The position numbers and the translations under genes were made by a program. The notes below the pieces were generated by a model. It had not been told where the DNA came from. It saw nothing but the letters and a program-made list of their open reading frames with translations, and did no database searches. Source: Magicicada septendecula (lineage: Eukaryota > Arthropoda > Insecta > Hemiptera > Cicadidae). From it: 64,000 nt of DNA. Location: positions 234,192,843 through 234,256,842 of the forward strand of contig CM068372.1 in assembly GCA_034769895.1 (NCBI GenBank), in the 5' to 3' direction. Of this stretch, positions 10,583 to 20,369 are shown one piece after another. Position 1 is the stretch's first letter; each line of letters starts with the position of its first letter.

Positions 10583-11189
10583 TCACCTTCTGTTTTCTGG
10601 CTCATAATATTTCTTCATTTGTTTCACATTGAATTTCCCTCGGATCTTGTTTTCGTCATCGCAGTCGACGAGCTGGTATGTAGCATCTCCAAGAATTCGA
10701 TGTACTTTGTATGGCCCACAGAATAGTTCACAAAATTTCTCAATCCTTTTCTGGATCGCGTCTGATTGATAATAGGTCCTTATTAACCTTCTCACCAATT
10801 TGGAATTTAGTAATGGTTTTGGATTCATTACACAACTTAGCTTGCTTTTCCCTCTTCTCTTTCATCTTTACAAATATTTGGTTGTGGTCAGCTCCTTTAA
10901 CTTGAAGTATGTCCTTGTCTAGGTATTTTTCCCAAACTCTTGTCGGTTTTTTGCCGAGCTGTGCCTCATAGGGTGTTACTTCTATAGTCTCGTGGTACGT
11001 CTCGTTAATGCAACTTTCAATTATAGGTACATAACGCGACCACTTAGTATGTTGGTCACACACAAAGATCCTGAATAAATTTCCGAGCTGTCTATTAATC
11101 CTTTCAGCCAGATTTGCACATGGGTTTCTAATTGTGGTGTATCTTGGTTGAATGTTTAACTCATTTAAGCCGTTTAACCATTTTTTTTT
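10583..11189 (-). pseudogene. Element 1 integrase, C-terminal part
   Basis: The sense strand continues the integrase core after a lesion at 11181-11190, where a run of ten A follows the stop. It shows a block matching NPCANLAERINR (with the catalytic Glu of the DDE triad), then ESCINETYHE and TPYEAQLGKKP. After a further frameshift at about 10740-10830 it ends in a chromatin-binding-type tail (FCGPYKVHRILGDATYQL). At least two lesions disrupt it. It belongs to the same polyprotein as 11190-13907. Confidence 0.75.
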
Positions 11190-12194
11190 TTATGTGAACT
11201 GCGTTCCATTGCCAGTGAGAATTATTTTAGGACATCCAAACTCTTTACAATACTGGTGTACCCTCCTTAACGTGGCAGCAGTCGTTGCCCTCCTAAGTGT
11301 AAACAGTCGTACGTATTTTGTGAAATTGTCTACAATGACGAACAAATAACTCACCCCAGCGGACGAGACGGGTAGTGGTCCAAAATAGTCGGCGCTCACT
11401 AGGTCACCCTTACCTAACGGGACAATGGCTTTTGTTCCGCCAAACAGGACTTTGTTACCTGCGTCTTTGCATTTTTGACACATGTCGCATGTCCTTACGT
11501 AATTCTTCACTTTCTTCAACATACCGTCTATGGTAAAATGTTCTTGTAACAATTTTGTACATTTCTTCGCTCCTGGGTGTCCATACATCCGGTGTATTTC
11601 GGCAATTACTTCTCCGGATACACTGTTTGGTATGTACAGTTTCCATTCCCTCCTACGTAATCTATATAATTTCTCATTAACATACCTATAAAATTTACTT
11701 ACTTCCTTATCTAAACATTCTTCATTGATCTTATCTATAATGGTCCTAAGTTTAGTATCTTCAAGTTGATATTTTCCAATATCCATAATTATCTTGCTTA
11801 CTTTTCTATCCATCTTGATCATCATGTGATTAATTAAATATTCGCACGTATTATCGCTAATTTCTTCTAACGTGGCGTCTCCTGGGTTTCTGCTTAGAAG
11901 ATCAGCAACAATGTTGTCCTTGCCCTTACAATAGACAATATCGAACTTGTACTCTTGGATACTTAAAATCCAGCGTGTTATTCGTGAGTAATTTAAATGG
12001 CATTTGTTCATAAAGGTCAATGGCTTATTATCCGTGATAACGGTTAAAGGTTGCCCTAATATATATATACGGAATTTTTCGAGACATCTCACAATACTCA
12101 AGAGCTCCTTTTCAGTGGTGTAGTAATTTCTTTCTGCACCCTTGAATGTTTTGCTAGTAAATGCTATAACTCCGATTTTTCCTTCCTCGTCCAG
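11190..12194 (-). pseudogene. Element 1 RNase H / integrase N-terminal part
   Basis: The frame is continuous with the RT reading frame but separated by one TAA stop at about 12195-12197. It carries the RNase H tail (TTEKELLSIV, TDNKPLTF), the HHCC zinc-binding module of integrase (HRMYGHPG then CDMCQKC) and the first catalytic Asp regions (SADYFGPLP and LTGNGTQF). In most relatives the second motif reads SDNGTQF or TDHGTQF, so the catalytic Asp appears replaced by Gly-Asn, another sign of decay. The frame ends at a poly-A run. Confidence 0.8.
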
Positions 12195-13907
12195 TTAATA
12201 TAGCTGCCCGCCATATGCAAAGTTGCTGGCATCGCACTGCATGTAGTAGTATCGTTGGTTTATTCGAGGAAACTTCAAGATAACTGTTTCTACAAATAGC
12301 TCTTTAACTTGTTGGAAACATTTGTTTAGTTCCGGTGTCCATGTGAATCTATGTCCTTTTCGTAATAATTCAAGTAACGGTCTGGTGGTTTCGGCGTATT
12401 TATCCGTAAAGCGGTTATAGAAATTTGTTAAGCCCAAGAAACCCTTTAGTTGCTTTTTGTTTCGAGGTGTTGGAAACTTCATAATTGCGTCAATCTTCTC
12501 ATCCGTTGCCTGTATTCCTTGCGTAGTTAAACGATATCCAAGGAATGCAATTTCTTGCCTAAAGAATTGCGACTTATCTAGATTGATGGTCAAATTCCCT
12601 CTTCTTAAGTTAGTCAACAATAAATCCAAATGTGATAAATGTGTTTCTAGATCTCTGGAATAACATAAGCAATCGTCTACATAAATGATGGTGTTTTTCT
12701 TAACCTCTTCCTCCAATACTGTGTCCAATCCCCTGGTTAGTGCAGCAGAACTGGTACTCAGTCCAAACGGCGTAACTGTGAAGCGATAACATTTGCCTTC
12801 ATTCATAAAAGCGGTGAAGTTCCGGCACTCTGGCTTCAGTGGTACTTGCCAGAAACTACTGATTAAGTCTACGGTGGATAAATACTTCATTTCACAACAT
12901 CTAGCCAAAATATCGTTTATCGGTGAGGCACCCTCGTAGTCCGGAATCATCACACTGTTCACCTTCCTCGCATCCAGACATAATCGTACTCTTCCATCTT
13001 TCTTAATAACAGTAACAAGTGGGTTGATATAGGCGCTGTTGCATCGCTCAATGACACCATACCGTAACATTCGTCTAATCTCATCATCCACCTTCCCTTT
13101 ATATGCTAATGGGACAGGCCATCCTCTCTGGAAGTACGGTGTCCGGTCGGTGACTTTGAACTCATGAACGTATCCTTCGATCCTTCCGGGGCACTCCCTG
13201 AATAAACTTCTATTTCTTACGAGAATCTCTCTTAACCTCATCAACATCCTTTTATCTCCGCAGTCAATACTCTCCACTTTCTTATCGATGTTCCGCATGA
13301 TATCTTCGTCTTCTTCTGTGTCCACCACCTCTATATGCATCATTGACACTGTGCATGCTGCTTCGTCAGCCTCTCCTCTTAATTCGACGACCCTTTTTCC
13401 CATGTCAATGAGACATCCTGCTTCCTGGAGAAAACTAATTCCTAAGATACATGGTTTTATCAGATCTGGTATAATGAGGAACACACATTCATGCTTAATC
13501 CCTTCGATATAAATATCACATAATATTTGCTTCCTTATTAATTTTGATTTATTGCCTACCGCGCTAATTATTAAAGTATTGGTCATCGGTAAAATTTCAT
13601 AAGGTGCTATGTTTTGTTTATTTTGATTAAACCAAGATTCCGATAATCTGGTAATAACGGATCCCGTGTCAAGCAGAGCTTGTACCGCAATATCGTTGTT
13701 AAATTTTATAGTTATTTCTGGACATTTTATTATTCGTTGGACAATCTCCTCGTCATCATCGTATAACAAGTCGTTTCTTAAGTCGGGTAGTATTACGTTA
13801 GTTTGATACCATCCGTATTGTTGGCTATCTCCTCTATTGTACAAACAAAATTTTTTTTGTTTCTTCTTGGCGAGCCATTTTGGGTTCATTGCTCGAAGTT
13901 GACGCAC
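12195..13907 (-). CDS. Element 1 protease and reverse transcriptase
   Basis: The 570-residue frame starts in the overlap with the gag remainder. The aspartic protease motif ALLDTGS is at residues 78-83 and ILGISFL is near 155. The RT has the IKKDGRVRLC and LDARKVN block near 302-317, then FWQVPL, VTPFGLSTS and IYVDD (residues 408-412), then the GFLGLTNFYNRF connection and the start of RNase H (MQCDASNFAYGG). These proteins would process Gag-Pol and make cDNA in the cytoplasm. The frame runs into a TAA in RNase H. Relative to the upstream gag piece it is in the +1 frame, yet it is in the same frame as the first gag piece, so indels rather than a clean programmed shift may explain the layout. 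Confidence 0.85.
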   Translation of the reverse strand: MRQLRAMNPKWLAKKKQKKFCLYNRGDSQQYGWYQTNVILPDLRNDLLYDDDEEIVQRIIKCPEITIKFNNDIAVQALLDTGSVITRLSESWFNQNKQNIAPYEILPMTNTLIISAVGNKSKLIRKQILCDIYIEGIKHECVFLIIPDLIKPCILGISFLQEAGCLIDMGKRVVELRGEADEAACTVSMMHIEVVDTEEDEDIMRNIDKKVESIDCGDKRMLMRLREILVRNRSLFRECPGRIEGYVHEFKVTDRTPYFQRGWPVPLAYKGKVDDEIRRMLRYGVIERCNSAYINPLVTVIKKDGRVRLCLDARKVNSVMIPDYEGASPINDILARCCEMKYLSTVDLISSFWQVPLKPECRNFTAFMNEGKCYRFTVTPFGLSTSSAALTRGLDTVLEEEVKKNTIIYVDDCLCYSRDLETHLSHLDLLLTNLRRGNLTINLDKSQFFRQEIAFLGYRLTTQGIQATDEKIDAIMKFPTPRNKKQLKGFLGLTNFYNRFTDKYAETTRPLLELLRKGHRFTWTPELNKCFQQVKELFVETVILKFPRINQRYYYMQCDASNFAYGGQLY

Positions 13908-14270
13908 CCTTATTGACGAACTCTATTGTGTTGACAGCACGCCTCTCCCCAGAGCGGTGTTGTTGTGTGTTTACGGGCGGTCTATCACCCCACGCCTTCT
14001 TCTGCGTTCCATTCGCTTTGTTCGTAACACTTTCACTTTCTTTGTATGAATTTCTCCCCTCTTTCGTCGTCATATAACTCGATTCCCTGTTATTTCTTGG
14101 ATGAATTTGCGTATATTCTATAATTAAGGATTCAAAGTTTGTAATTGCTTTAATTCCTCTCGTGATAACAGCGAGCTGGATCTCACGCCCAAAATGACGC
14201 GCGATTTTCCGGATCAACTGTCTGTCTGTCAGAGTAGGTGATAATTGTCTACTCTCCAATAATATGCGCT
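13834..14270 (-). pseudogene. Element 1 gag, C-terminal piece
   Basis: This frame picks up where 14271-15515 stops: an ILLESRQLSP block, then RKIARHFGREIQLAV, as in the C-terminal half of a Gypsy capsid. It ends in a basic, Gln/Asn/Ser-rich tail without CCHC zinc knuckles. It overlaps the protease frame by at least 74 bp in a region holding a run of eight A followed by TTTT. A frameshift near 14280 separates it from the N-terminal gag. Confidence 0.7.
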
Positions 14271-15515
14271 CTATATATTGGATCGCATTAATTGGTCCAC
14301 GCCAATCAAATCTACCATATTCAAGATGATCTCGTATGCTGTCTTGCCGTTCTTGTCCCCAGTATTTTTGCGAGAATGCTTTTTAAACTCTTCAAAAGTG
14401 GATATTTGGTTTCGTATAACTCGCCACCAAATTCCGGCGTCCAACTCTAAATGTCTACCTATCCACTTAATATTATCAGTGGGGTAGTATAGTTCTTGTA
14501 CCTCGGACAGCTCCTTAAGAAATTCCATGGGGAATCTGTCAGTACTGTTATATTTGAGGTCGTTGTGGTTAGGTCCATTAATTCGGTTCATTGTGCCACA
14601 CTCACCTTCCATTAATTGTCTCTGAAGTCTCTCCTGGTTCTCCCTTACTTTTGTTAAATGGCATTTCAATTCTTCTATTCGCATCGTCTTTTCCTTTGTG
14701 GTTTCGTCCAACTTCTGTTCCGTTGAACGCTGTCTCCCGTCGACTTCTTCCAATTTCTGCATCATGTTATTGTTTGTTTCGGCTTGTTCTTGTTGTTTCT
14801 GCCGTATGGTATCAGGTATTTTGGCCTTTAACTCTTCATGCTTCTTATTGGCATCTTTGACGTGAGCATCAAATTTATTATGAATCTTTTTAACAGTTGT
14901 TTGGGTATTGTGGATCACTACCATCCATTCTTGATGATCGGTTTCTCGTGTTTCCTGTATCTCTTCGTATTTCTTGTTCGCTTCTTCTCTCAATTCTCTT
15001 ACTATATCATCTTGTCTCTTTTGTAATTCGTTGATCTTCCCTTCCCAGGCCTGCTGGTATTCTCGTATCTCGGATCGTATCTGCATAAGCTGTTCCGCTG
15101 ACTGTCGTTTTATCTCTTCCTTATGCTGGTCGAGCTTTTCACTAATTGATCTACAATTTTCCTTAATTAATTTGTTACTTTCTTCTTGTTTCTCTAGCTT
15201 TTCGCTAATTACTCTACTATTTTCTTCTTGTTTCTCTAGTTTTTCACTAATTAATTTGTTACTTTCTTCTTGTTTTTTGCTACGTTCTTCTTGTTTCTCG
15301 CTCTGTTGTCGGATGAACTCCATCAACATTTGTAGACTTACGTCTTCTGGTTTTGACGTCTGTCCTCGTGCCCTATCCTCTGGACTCTCAACAGCGCTAT
15401 TTGGGTCACTAGGTGTGGTATTATCTTTCGTATTTACCATACCTAACTGGTTATTAATGTCGAACTCTACGCTATCGGAATTGCTTGCCATTTTTGCCTT
15501 CCTATGCGTAATCAT
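14271..15515 (-). CDS. Element 1 Gag, coiled-coil N-terminus and capsid start
   Basis: The 414-residue frame starts with an ATG at 15515. Residues of about 60-300 form a long Lys/Glu/Gln coiled coil with an imperfect 14-residue repeat (KLEKQEESNKLI-like, at least three copies). The capsid begins near residue 325 with RFPMEFLKEL and a WW pair. The same layout occurs in elements 2 and 4, so this is a shared Gag type: coiled coil, then capsid, with no CCHC knuckle. The frame is broken in the middle of the capsid, and the rest is at 13834-14270. Confidence 0.75.
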   Translation of the reverse strand: MITHRKAKMASNSDSVEFDINNQLGMVNTKDNTTPSDPNSAVESPEDRARGQTSKPEDVSLQMLMEFIRQQSEKQEERSKKQEESNKLISEKLEKQEENSRVISEKLEKQEESNKLIKENCRSISEKLDQHKEEIKRQSAEQLMQIRSEIREYQQAWEGKINELQKRQDDIVRELREEANKKYEEIQETRETDHQEWMVVIHNTQTTVKKIHNKFDAHVKDANKKHEELKAKIPDTIRQKQQEQAETNNNMMQKLEEVDGRQRSTEQKLDETTKEKTMRIEELKCHLTKVRENQERLQRQLMEGECGTMNRINGPNHNDLKYNSTDRFPMEFLKELSEVQELYYPTDNIKWIGRHLELDAGIWWRVIRNQISTFEEFKKHSRKNTGDKNGKTAYEIILNMVDLIGVDQLMRSNI

Positions 15516-15644
15516 TCAAACTGACTTATGACACTAATACTTATTTTTATTTCATATTCTATAATGCTACTTTGTCTACTTCTACTACTGCCTGATCTTT
15601 GCCAAACTTGTAAGTTTCAATTACTTTTTATACTACGTATCATG

Positions 15645-15662
15645 CCGTGCGGTTGGGCGCCA
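15645..15662 (-). other. Element 1 primer-binding site
   Basis: On the minus strand this reads TGGCGCCCAACCGCACGG. TGGCGCCC at the LTR-leader junction is the usual mark of Gypsy primer sites. It lies 130 bp upstream of the gag start, and it places the sense LTR end at about 15663, 380 bp beyond the point where the two LTR copies stop matching. Confidence 0.65.
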
Positions 15663-17880
15663 TTAAATACAATGATTAATATGCAAATTACTTGCATAAA
15701 TTAAATACTTTATTATTAATGTAATTAATCATATGTTTATTATTCTAATTATTTATGTCCCGCATTGGAACGCAATTTAATATAATGGATGAATGTAAAT
15801 GTAATTTACATTTGCGGCAATTAATTATTTGTATAAACTGAATAATTACTCTAATTATTTATAGCTCAACAAATGATATCAGTTAACAATTAATATTGTA
15901 AATTCAATATTACATCACTGAGCAAAAGAAACTCTTATAAAATTACTTTGTGTTCTTTAAAGATTAATTTAACGTCTGGGTTATCTGTAATAATGAACGC
16001 ATGTGTAGAATCAACGTAAATAACTAATTTATTATTCATTCATAGTAAATTATGATCATACATATAAAAAACGTCGTTGCACCTGTAAATACACACATAT
16101 TTTTCAATAAAACAAGTTCTAGTTTAAATATTCGCTGAAATAAAGAAGACATACATACATAAATCATATAATATAACAATTCAAATTCTAATTATTGATG
16201 CGTTCATTAATCCAAGATAGTTTTTGTTAACATATTCGTTATTTATACTTTTAACTCTAATTATATTCATTATGTTTATTTATAACTTCCCAGGGTAGGA
16301 ATTCTTTGAAAGAATCAGTTCAGTAGCAGCAACTTAAAGTAATAAATTAATAATGGTTACTTGAGTTTTATGGAATATCCGTTTAGTGTCCAGTGATGTC
16401 CGGCCCATGTGGTGGTGAGGACAGAAAGGCACATCTCGTTGACTGCCATCGATAGCACAACACTTGTATACACCCACGCTCACTCGCGTCGAAGTAGAGT
16501 TGTGTAAATAAGTAATGGATTTAGTGTTCGTTTGAATAATTCATTTTAAAATGAGTGTTGTATGTTCATTTTTAACATTAATGTTTATGTCTGTTCGCCA
16601 CTTATTTCACCTTCTATCAATGTATGTGTGATTAGATTAGTTCGTTCAAATGTTTCATGTTCTATAATGTTTAATGTGATTTAGTAGCACTGACTAATTT
16701 TAAGTTCGTCTATTTTGTACAATACACAAGTAATGATATTTGTACGTGTCGAGATTGTATTGTTCGCTTTAAATGATTACTACCTGAGTCCGTTAAATCG
16801 CACTCTGAATTTCACTATTAGAAGATCACTAAGTCTGCCTATTATGACACGACGATTTCACTAAGTCTGTTAATTTACGATTTGATATACTAACTTCCGA
16901 AACTTGAGATATACTCTCTGAAAATTAGAATAGACTGGCTTGAAAAATTAAAGTATACTGGCTGCGTCCCCTGCGTTAGACATATAGTTTTATCAGATCG
17001 TCCCTACTCAAAATTTTGTCTTCTGCGCTGTCCACGCCTTTTCTTACTCGTGATAGGTCAGTTTTTAGTTTTCTCGGAATAGTTTGTCCCACTACGTTAG
17101 GACTCTTCGTTAACTTTTTTCTGATACGTCTTTTGCTTTTGGTTACTATGGAAACTGTCCAGTGTTCTTCACAGGTCTTGTCTTCTGATAGGTTGCCAGA
17201 CATCCCCCAGATCTTGTTCTGTCGAACGTTGACCTATTTCGTAGAATCTCTAGCTATTATACGCCTGTCGATCACTCTTTTGTGTGAGGTATACGCAGTG
17301 TTTTTCTAAGTTGCCTTCATCTGTTCTCGGGTCCTTCCGAAGTATTGTTCTCTCTTACACCCCTTTTTTGTAACTATTAATAATTCTGGACATCTGTTAG
17401 CTGGTGAAGTCACCCTAACTTTCTACTCGTAAATTGCGTCTGACAATTAGACGTTATCTCCAGCTGTGTAGCATGATTGGAGTCCTGTCCATTCTCCGCT
17501 TCACTCATTGTTTCTGAAAGTGCTGTACGTACGCTCCTTTGTAAACATCTTGTTTCCCCTTTTTGCAGTACCTCGTATTCTGACGTAACCTGACTGAACG
17601 TATGCCTTAATTCCCAGTACACGTGTGAGTGTCCTCGCCTGCTTTGTCTCGGCTGTTGTGGGTAATAATTTTTAGCTAAACTTTCCCTGTCATCTCGTAC
17701 ATCCAATTTCTATAGTTGAGTAGAACTCAACGTCTTCCTATTGTCTTGTTAGCGACGCTGCTCTGACATCTTCACATTACGTTTTATTTATTGCGTCAAC
17801 TAGAAGTCGTTGGCACAACTTCGTGTGAACACACTCCATCGAGGAGAAAATTTAAAATTTTTAAATTTTTGCTCGTTACA
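15663..17880 (-). repeat. Element 1 5' LTR
   Basis: The sense strand starts TGTAACGAGC at 17880. The part from 16046 is duplicated at 7722-9556, and the remaining 380 bp (15663-16045) have no partner. Total length is about 2.2 kb, long for an insect Gypsy LTR. No target duplication can be read because the far end is lost. Confidence 0.75.
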
Positions 17881-19129
17881 TGTGATTAGTGACTTAATTG
17901 GTGTCTTGTTCTTTTTTTCCACTGTACCTACGTCGATCGAGTAGACCGTCGTAACAATATTAATTGATTTTAAAACTTTCTACTGCATATGCATTCTCCT
18001 TTATCAACAAAGACTTTATTAATTACGGTAACTCAAAAATCAAATATTTCTCTTATCATTTATGTTACTCTCAATTACTAAATTTTATACAAGAGATATT
18101 ATTCTAAATTTCACTCTGCTTTTACATTTATGTACAATTAGTTATTTTAATACAGGTTGAATGTCTTTCATTCTAACTTTAATTAGTGTCTTTTAAATGT
18201 CTGTAATTACAGTGATTTTTTATCACCTCATTTGACGTGGTTAATCATCCGTACGTCCTCCTTTGGTCCTCAGTCCGTGTCCTCCTGGTCCTCTTGTTGT
18301 GTCCTCCTGGTCCTCTGGTTGGATTCCACTGCATGTGCTGTTTAATAGTCATCTCGCCTCACATCATATGCTGCATGTGTGTCCATAGACCTCATCGTAT
18401 GTGCTCTGGTGCTCTGGTTGGACTTCCAGTTTGTCCTGTGACTCTTACTATAGATCTAAAATAGCGTCGACTGACATAGCAACGGTTGAATCGAAAAGAA
18501 GAAACTTTATTACCACGACCTGGTATTTATAGTCAGATCGTGCAAAAGCTCATGTCTGAACAATTTTCAACTTGTCAGATTTTGTCGAAGCGTCTTTTCT
18601 CCCACTCTGGTTCAATTCACTATTTTTGCCTATCTTCGCGAATTACAAAGTCTGTTTCACACCACTCGATGTTCAATCGATCGCTAATTTTTATGTGTTT
18701 ACTATACGTAAATTACACTTCTTTATTGTAATTACAAAAAGAGCTATTCAGTTTTTACATATAGTAATTACACTTTTCGTCACATTGGCATGGTCTTTTA
18801 ACCCTTTGTTCACCTTTAATTTCTATACACTTTGGTGTCTTTTGTTTTACCATATCGTACATATTTTTCTTATAATTAAAATAAAACATAAAAAAACTAT
18901 CCTACTTGAAAAAGTTTGATTACATTTCAGGAACAGACAGGCTTCACACACGCAAACAAAATACGCGCGTACACAACGCTAGCGACAGGTGTGCCAGGAA
19001 TGCGTGTCCATGCATGTATTCTGCGCTCCCTATTTTTAACTACGATACAGCTTATGCAATCTGAATCATGTTTATTAATCCATATTTATTTATTTTTATT
19101 ATTTATTTAATTTATTTTGGCAATGCACA
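17881..19129. other. Non-coding flank with CCTCCTGGTCCTC minisatellite
   Basis: At 18255-18430 the motif TCCTCCTGGTCCTC and shorter CTCTGGTTGGA variants recur several times. A short GC-rich patch with alternating CG and CA steps lies at 18940-19010. The rest is AT-rich. No gene is recognised, and the 75-115-codon open frames here have no family resemblance. Confidence 0.45.
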
Positions 19130-20205
19130 GTACCGTTAATGGTTGTACTGTTGCACATGATAATCGCACAGGGACAAGTCGGGACTGTAAGGTGGATGTT
19201 GTAAGACTTCCCATTTCATACAACCAAGCAGATCTTGAATCGTCTGGGCTACATGGGGCCGAGCATTATCATGCAGGAGAATGACACCATTTGTGAGCTT
19301 CCCGGGACATTTATTCTTTATGCTGACCCATAAGCATTTTAAGCTGTCTGCATATTGCTCAGCGTTGATGTTGACACCAGGTTTTTTTTAATCTAAGGAC
19401 AGCACACCCTGATAATCAGAAAATACGATCACCATTACTTTTCCTGCCGAAGGTTGGGACCGACATTTTTTTGCCTTGGAGATTGTGTATGCTTTCACTG
19501 CATACTCTGTCATTTGGATTCTGGTTCGTAGTGAGACTTCTGGTGAGTGAGTAACACCAAGACTTATCACCAGCAACAATTAGTTGTAGAAAGGCAACTT
19601 GTTGTTGATAGTGCATCAAATGCTGTAATGATAAGACCAATTTTTTCTGCTAATCAGTAAGCAGTCATGGAATCCACTGAGCAGCAACTTTGTGATAGAC
19701 AAGACTATGAATGATGGAATGAACAGTTTCCACGCTGATGCTCAACATTTGAGAAAGTTCTCTAACCTTGAGGTGCCTATTTGCACGTAAAGCAGTTTCC
19801 AGCTGTCTCACATTTTCATCTGATGCTGCAAACATGTGCAGGTCCAAGACGGGCCAAATCTTTAGTGGATTCTCTTCCTTGTCGAAATTTATTGCACCAT
19901 TCAACCACTGGCATATGAAATAACTGTAGCCACCATAAACAGCTTTCATTCTCATATAATTTCCATTGGCTAATGCCTCTCACCAGCCAAAAACAGAATA
20001 ACGGCACGCAGATTATCTTTGGACGGATTTTCTATCATAGATGTCATTTTTCAACCCAATCACAATGCTTAGAAAAGAGAAAATTGCAAATATTTTTGAC
20101 AGACCCGTCACTAATACTTAAAAACAGACAATATAAACAAATGAATTCCGAGGGTGACGAAGTCACAGCTGCACAGATAAAACGCGTTTCTATTGAACAA
20201 TCGTT
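19130..20205 (-). pseudogene. Mariner transposase, 5' two-thirds with terminal repeat
   Basis: The terminal repeat is at 20180-20202 and the likely start Met at 20047. On the minus strand the frames show FRQGRES, then DENVRQLETALRANRHLKV, then ISVETVHSII and KVAAQWIP, a mariner helix-turn-helix region. Next come AGDKSW, then INAEQY, VILLHDNARPHVA and HPPYSPDLSLCDYH. HDNARPH and SPDL.CDYH are the second and third catalytic Asp regions of the D,D34D triad. Several frameshifts break the gene, and it stops right after the third Asp. The missing C-terminus is the part present at 4741-4960, but the two are different insertions. Confidence 0.85.
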
Positions 20206-20309
20206 GTATGATAACATAGTAAATTGTGGCTTCATTATAAGATATTCTGCATAACTAATCAGATTCCATACTACAAAAGATCAATCAGTATGTCGTTGAC
20301 TCAGTACCC

Positions 20310-20343
20310 TAATTGAATCGTTTATTTCAGAAACCCGTCAACT
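20310..20343 (+). repeat. Left terminal repeat of DNA transposon
   Basis: It matches the reverse complement of 31528-31561, differing only near its inner end (GTCAACT against GCCAAGT). The inner part carries the CAGAAACCCGTCAA motif that recurs inside the element. Confidence 0.6.
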
Positions 20344-20369
20344 GACATTTTTATCGAAAATGGGATATG

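Larger units (their letters stand above)
7722..17880 (-). mobile_element. Gypsy element 1 (minus strand)
   Basis: Two direct repeats of about 1.83 kb (7722-9556 and 16046-17880, offset 8324 with no net length change) flank a minus-strand gag-pol. The sense LTR starts TGTAACGAGC. The primer-binding site (minus strand, TGGCGCCCAACCGCACGG) is at 15645-15662, so the full LTR is about 2.2 kb (15663-17880). The left LTR has lost its last 380 bp next to the PLE. Sense order is 5' LTR, primer site, gag, protease, RT, RNase H, integrase, 1 kb of 3' non-coding DNA, 3' LTR. The coding region has several stops and frameshifts, so the copy is dead, but LTR identity is high, with only scattered differences. 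No target duplication survives. Confidence 0.85.

Noticed and set aside
18237..18464. 75-codon frame over the CCTCCTGG minisatellite
   Set aside because: The peptide is produced by the simple repeat and has no domain.
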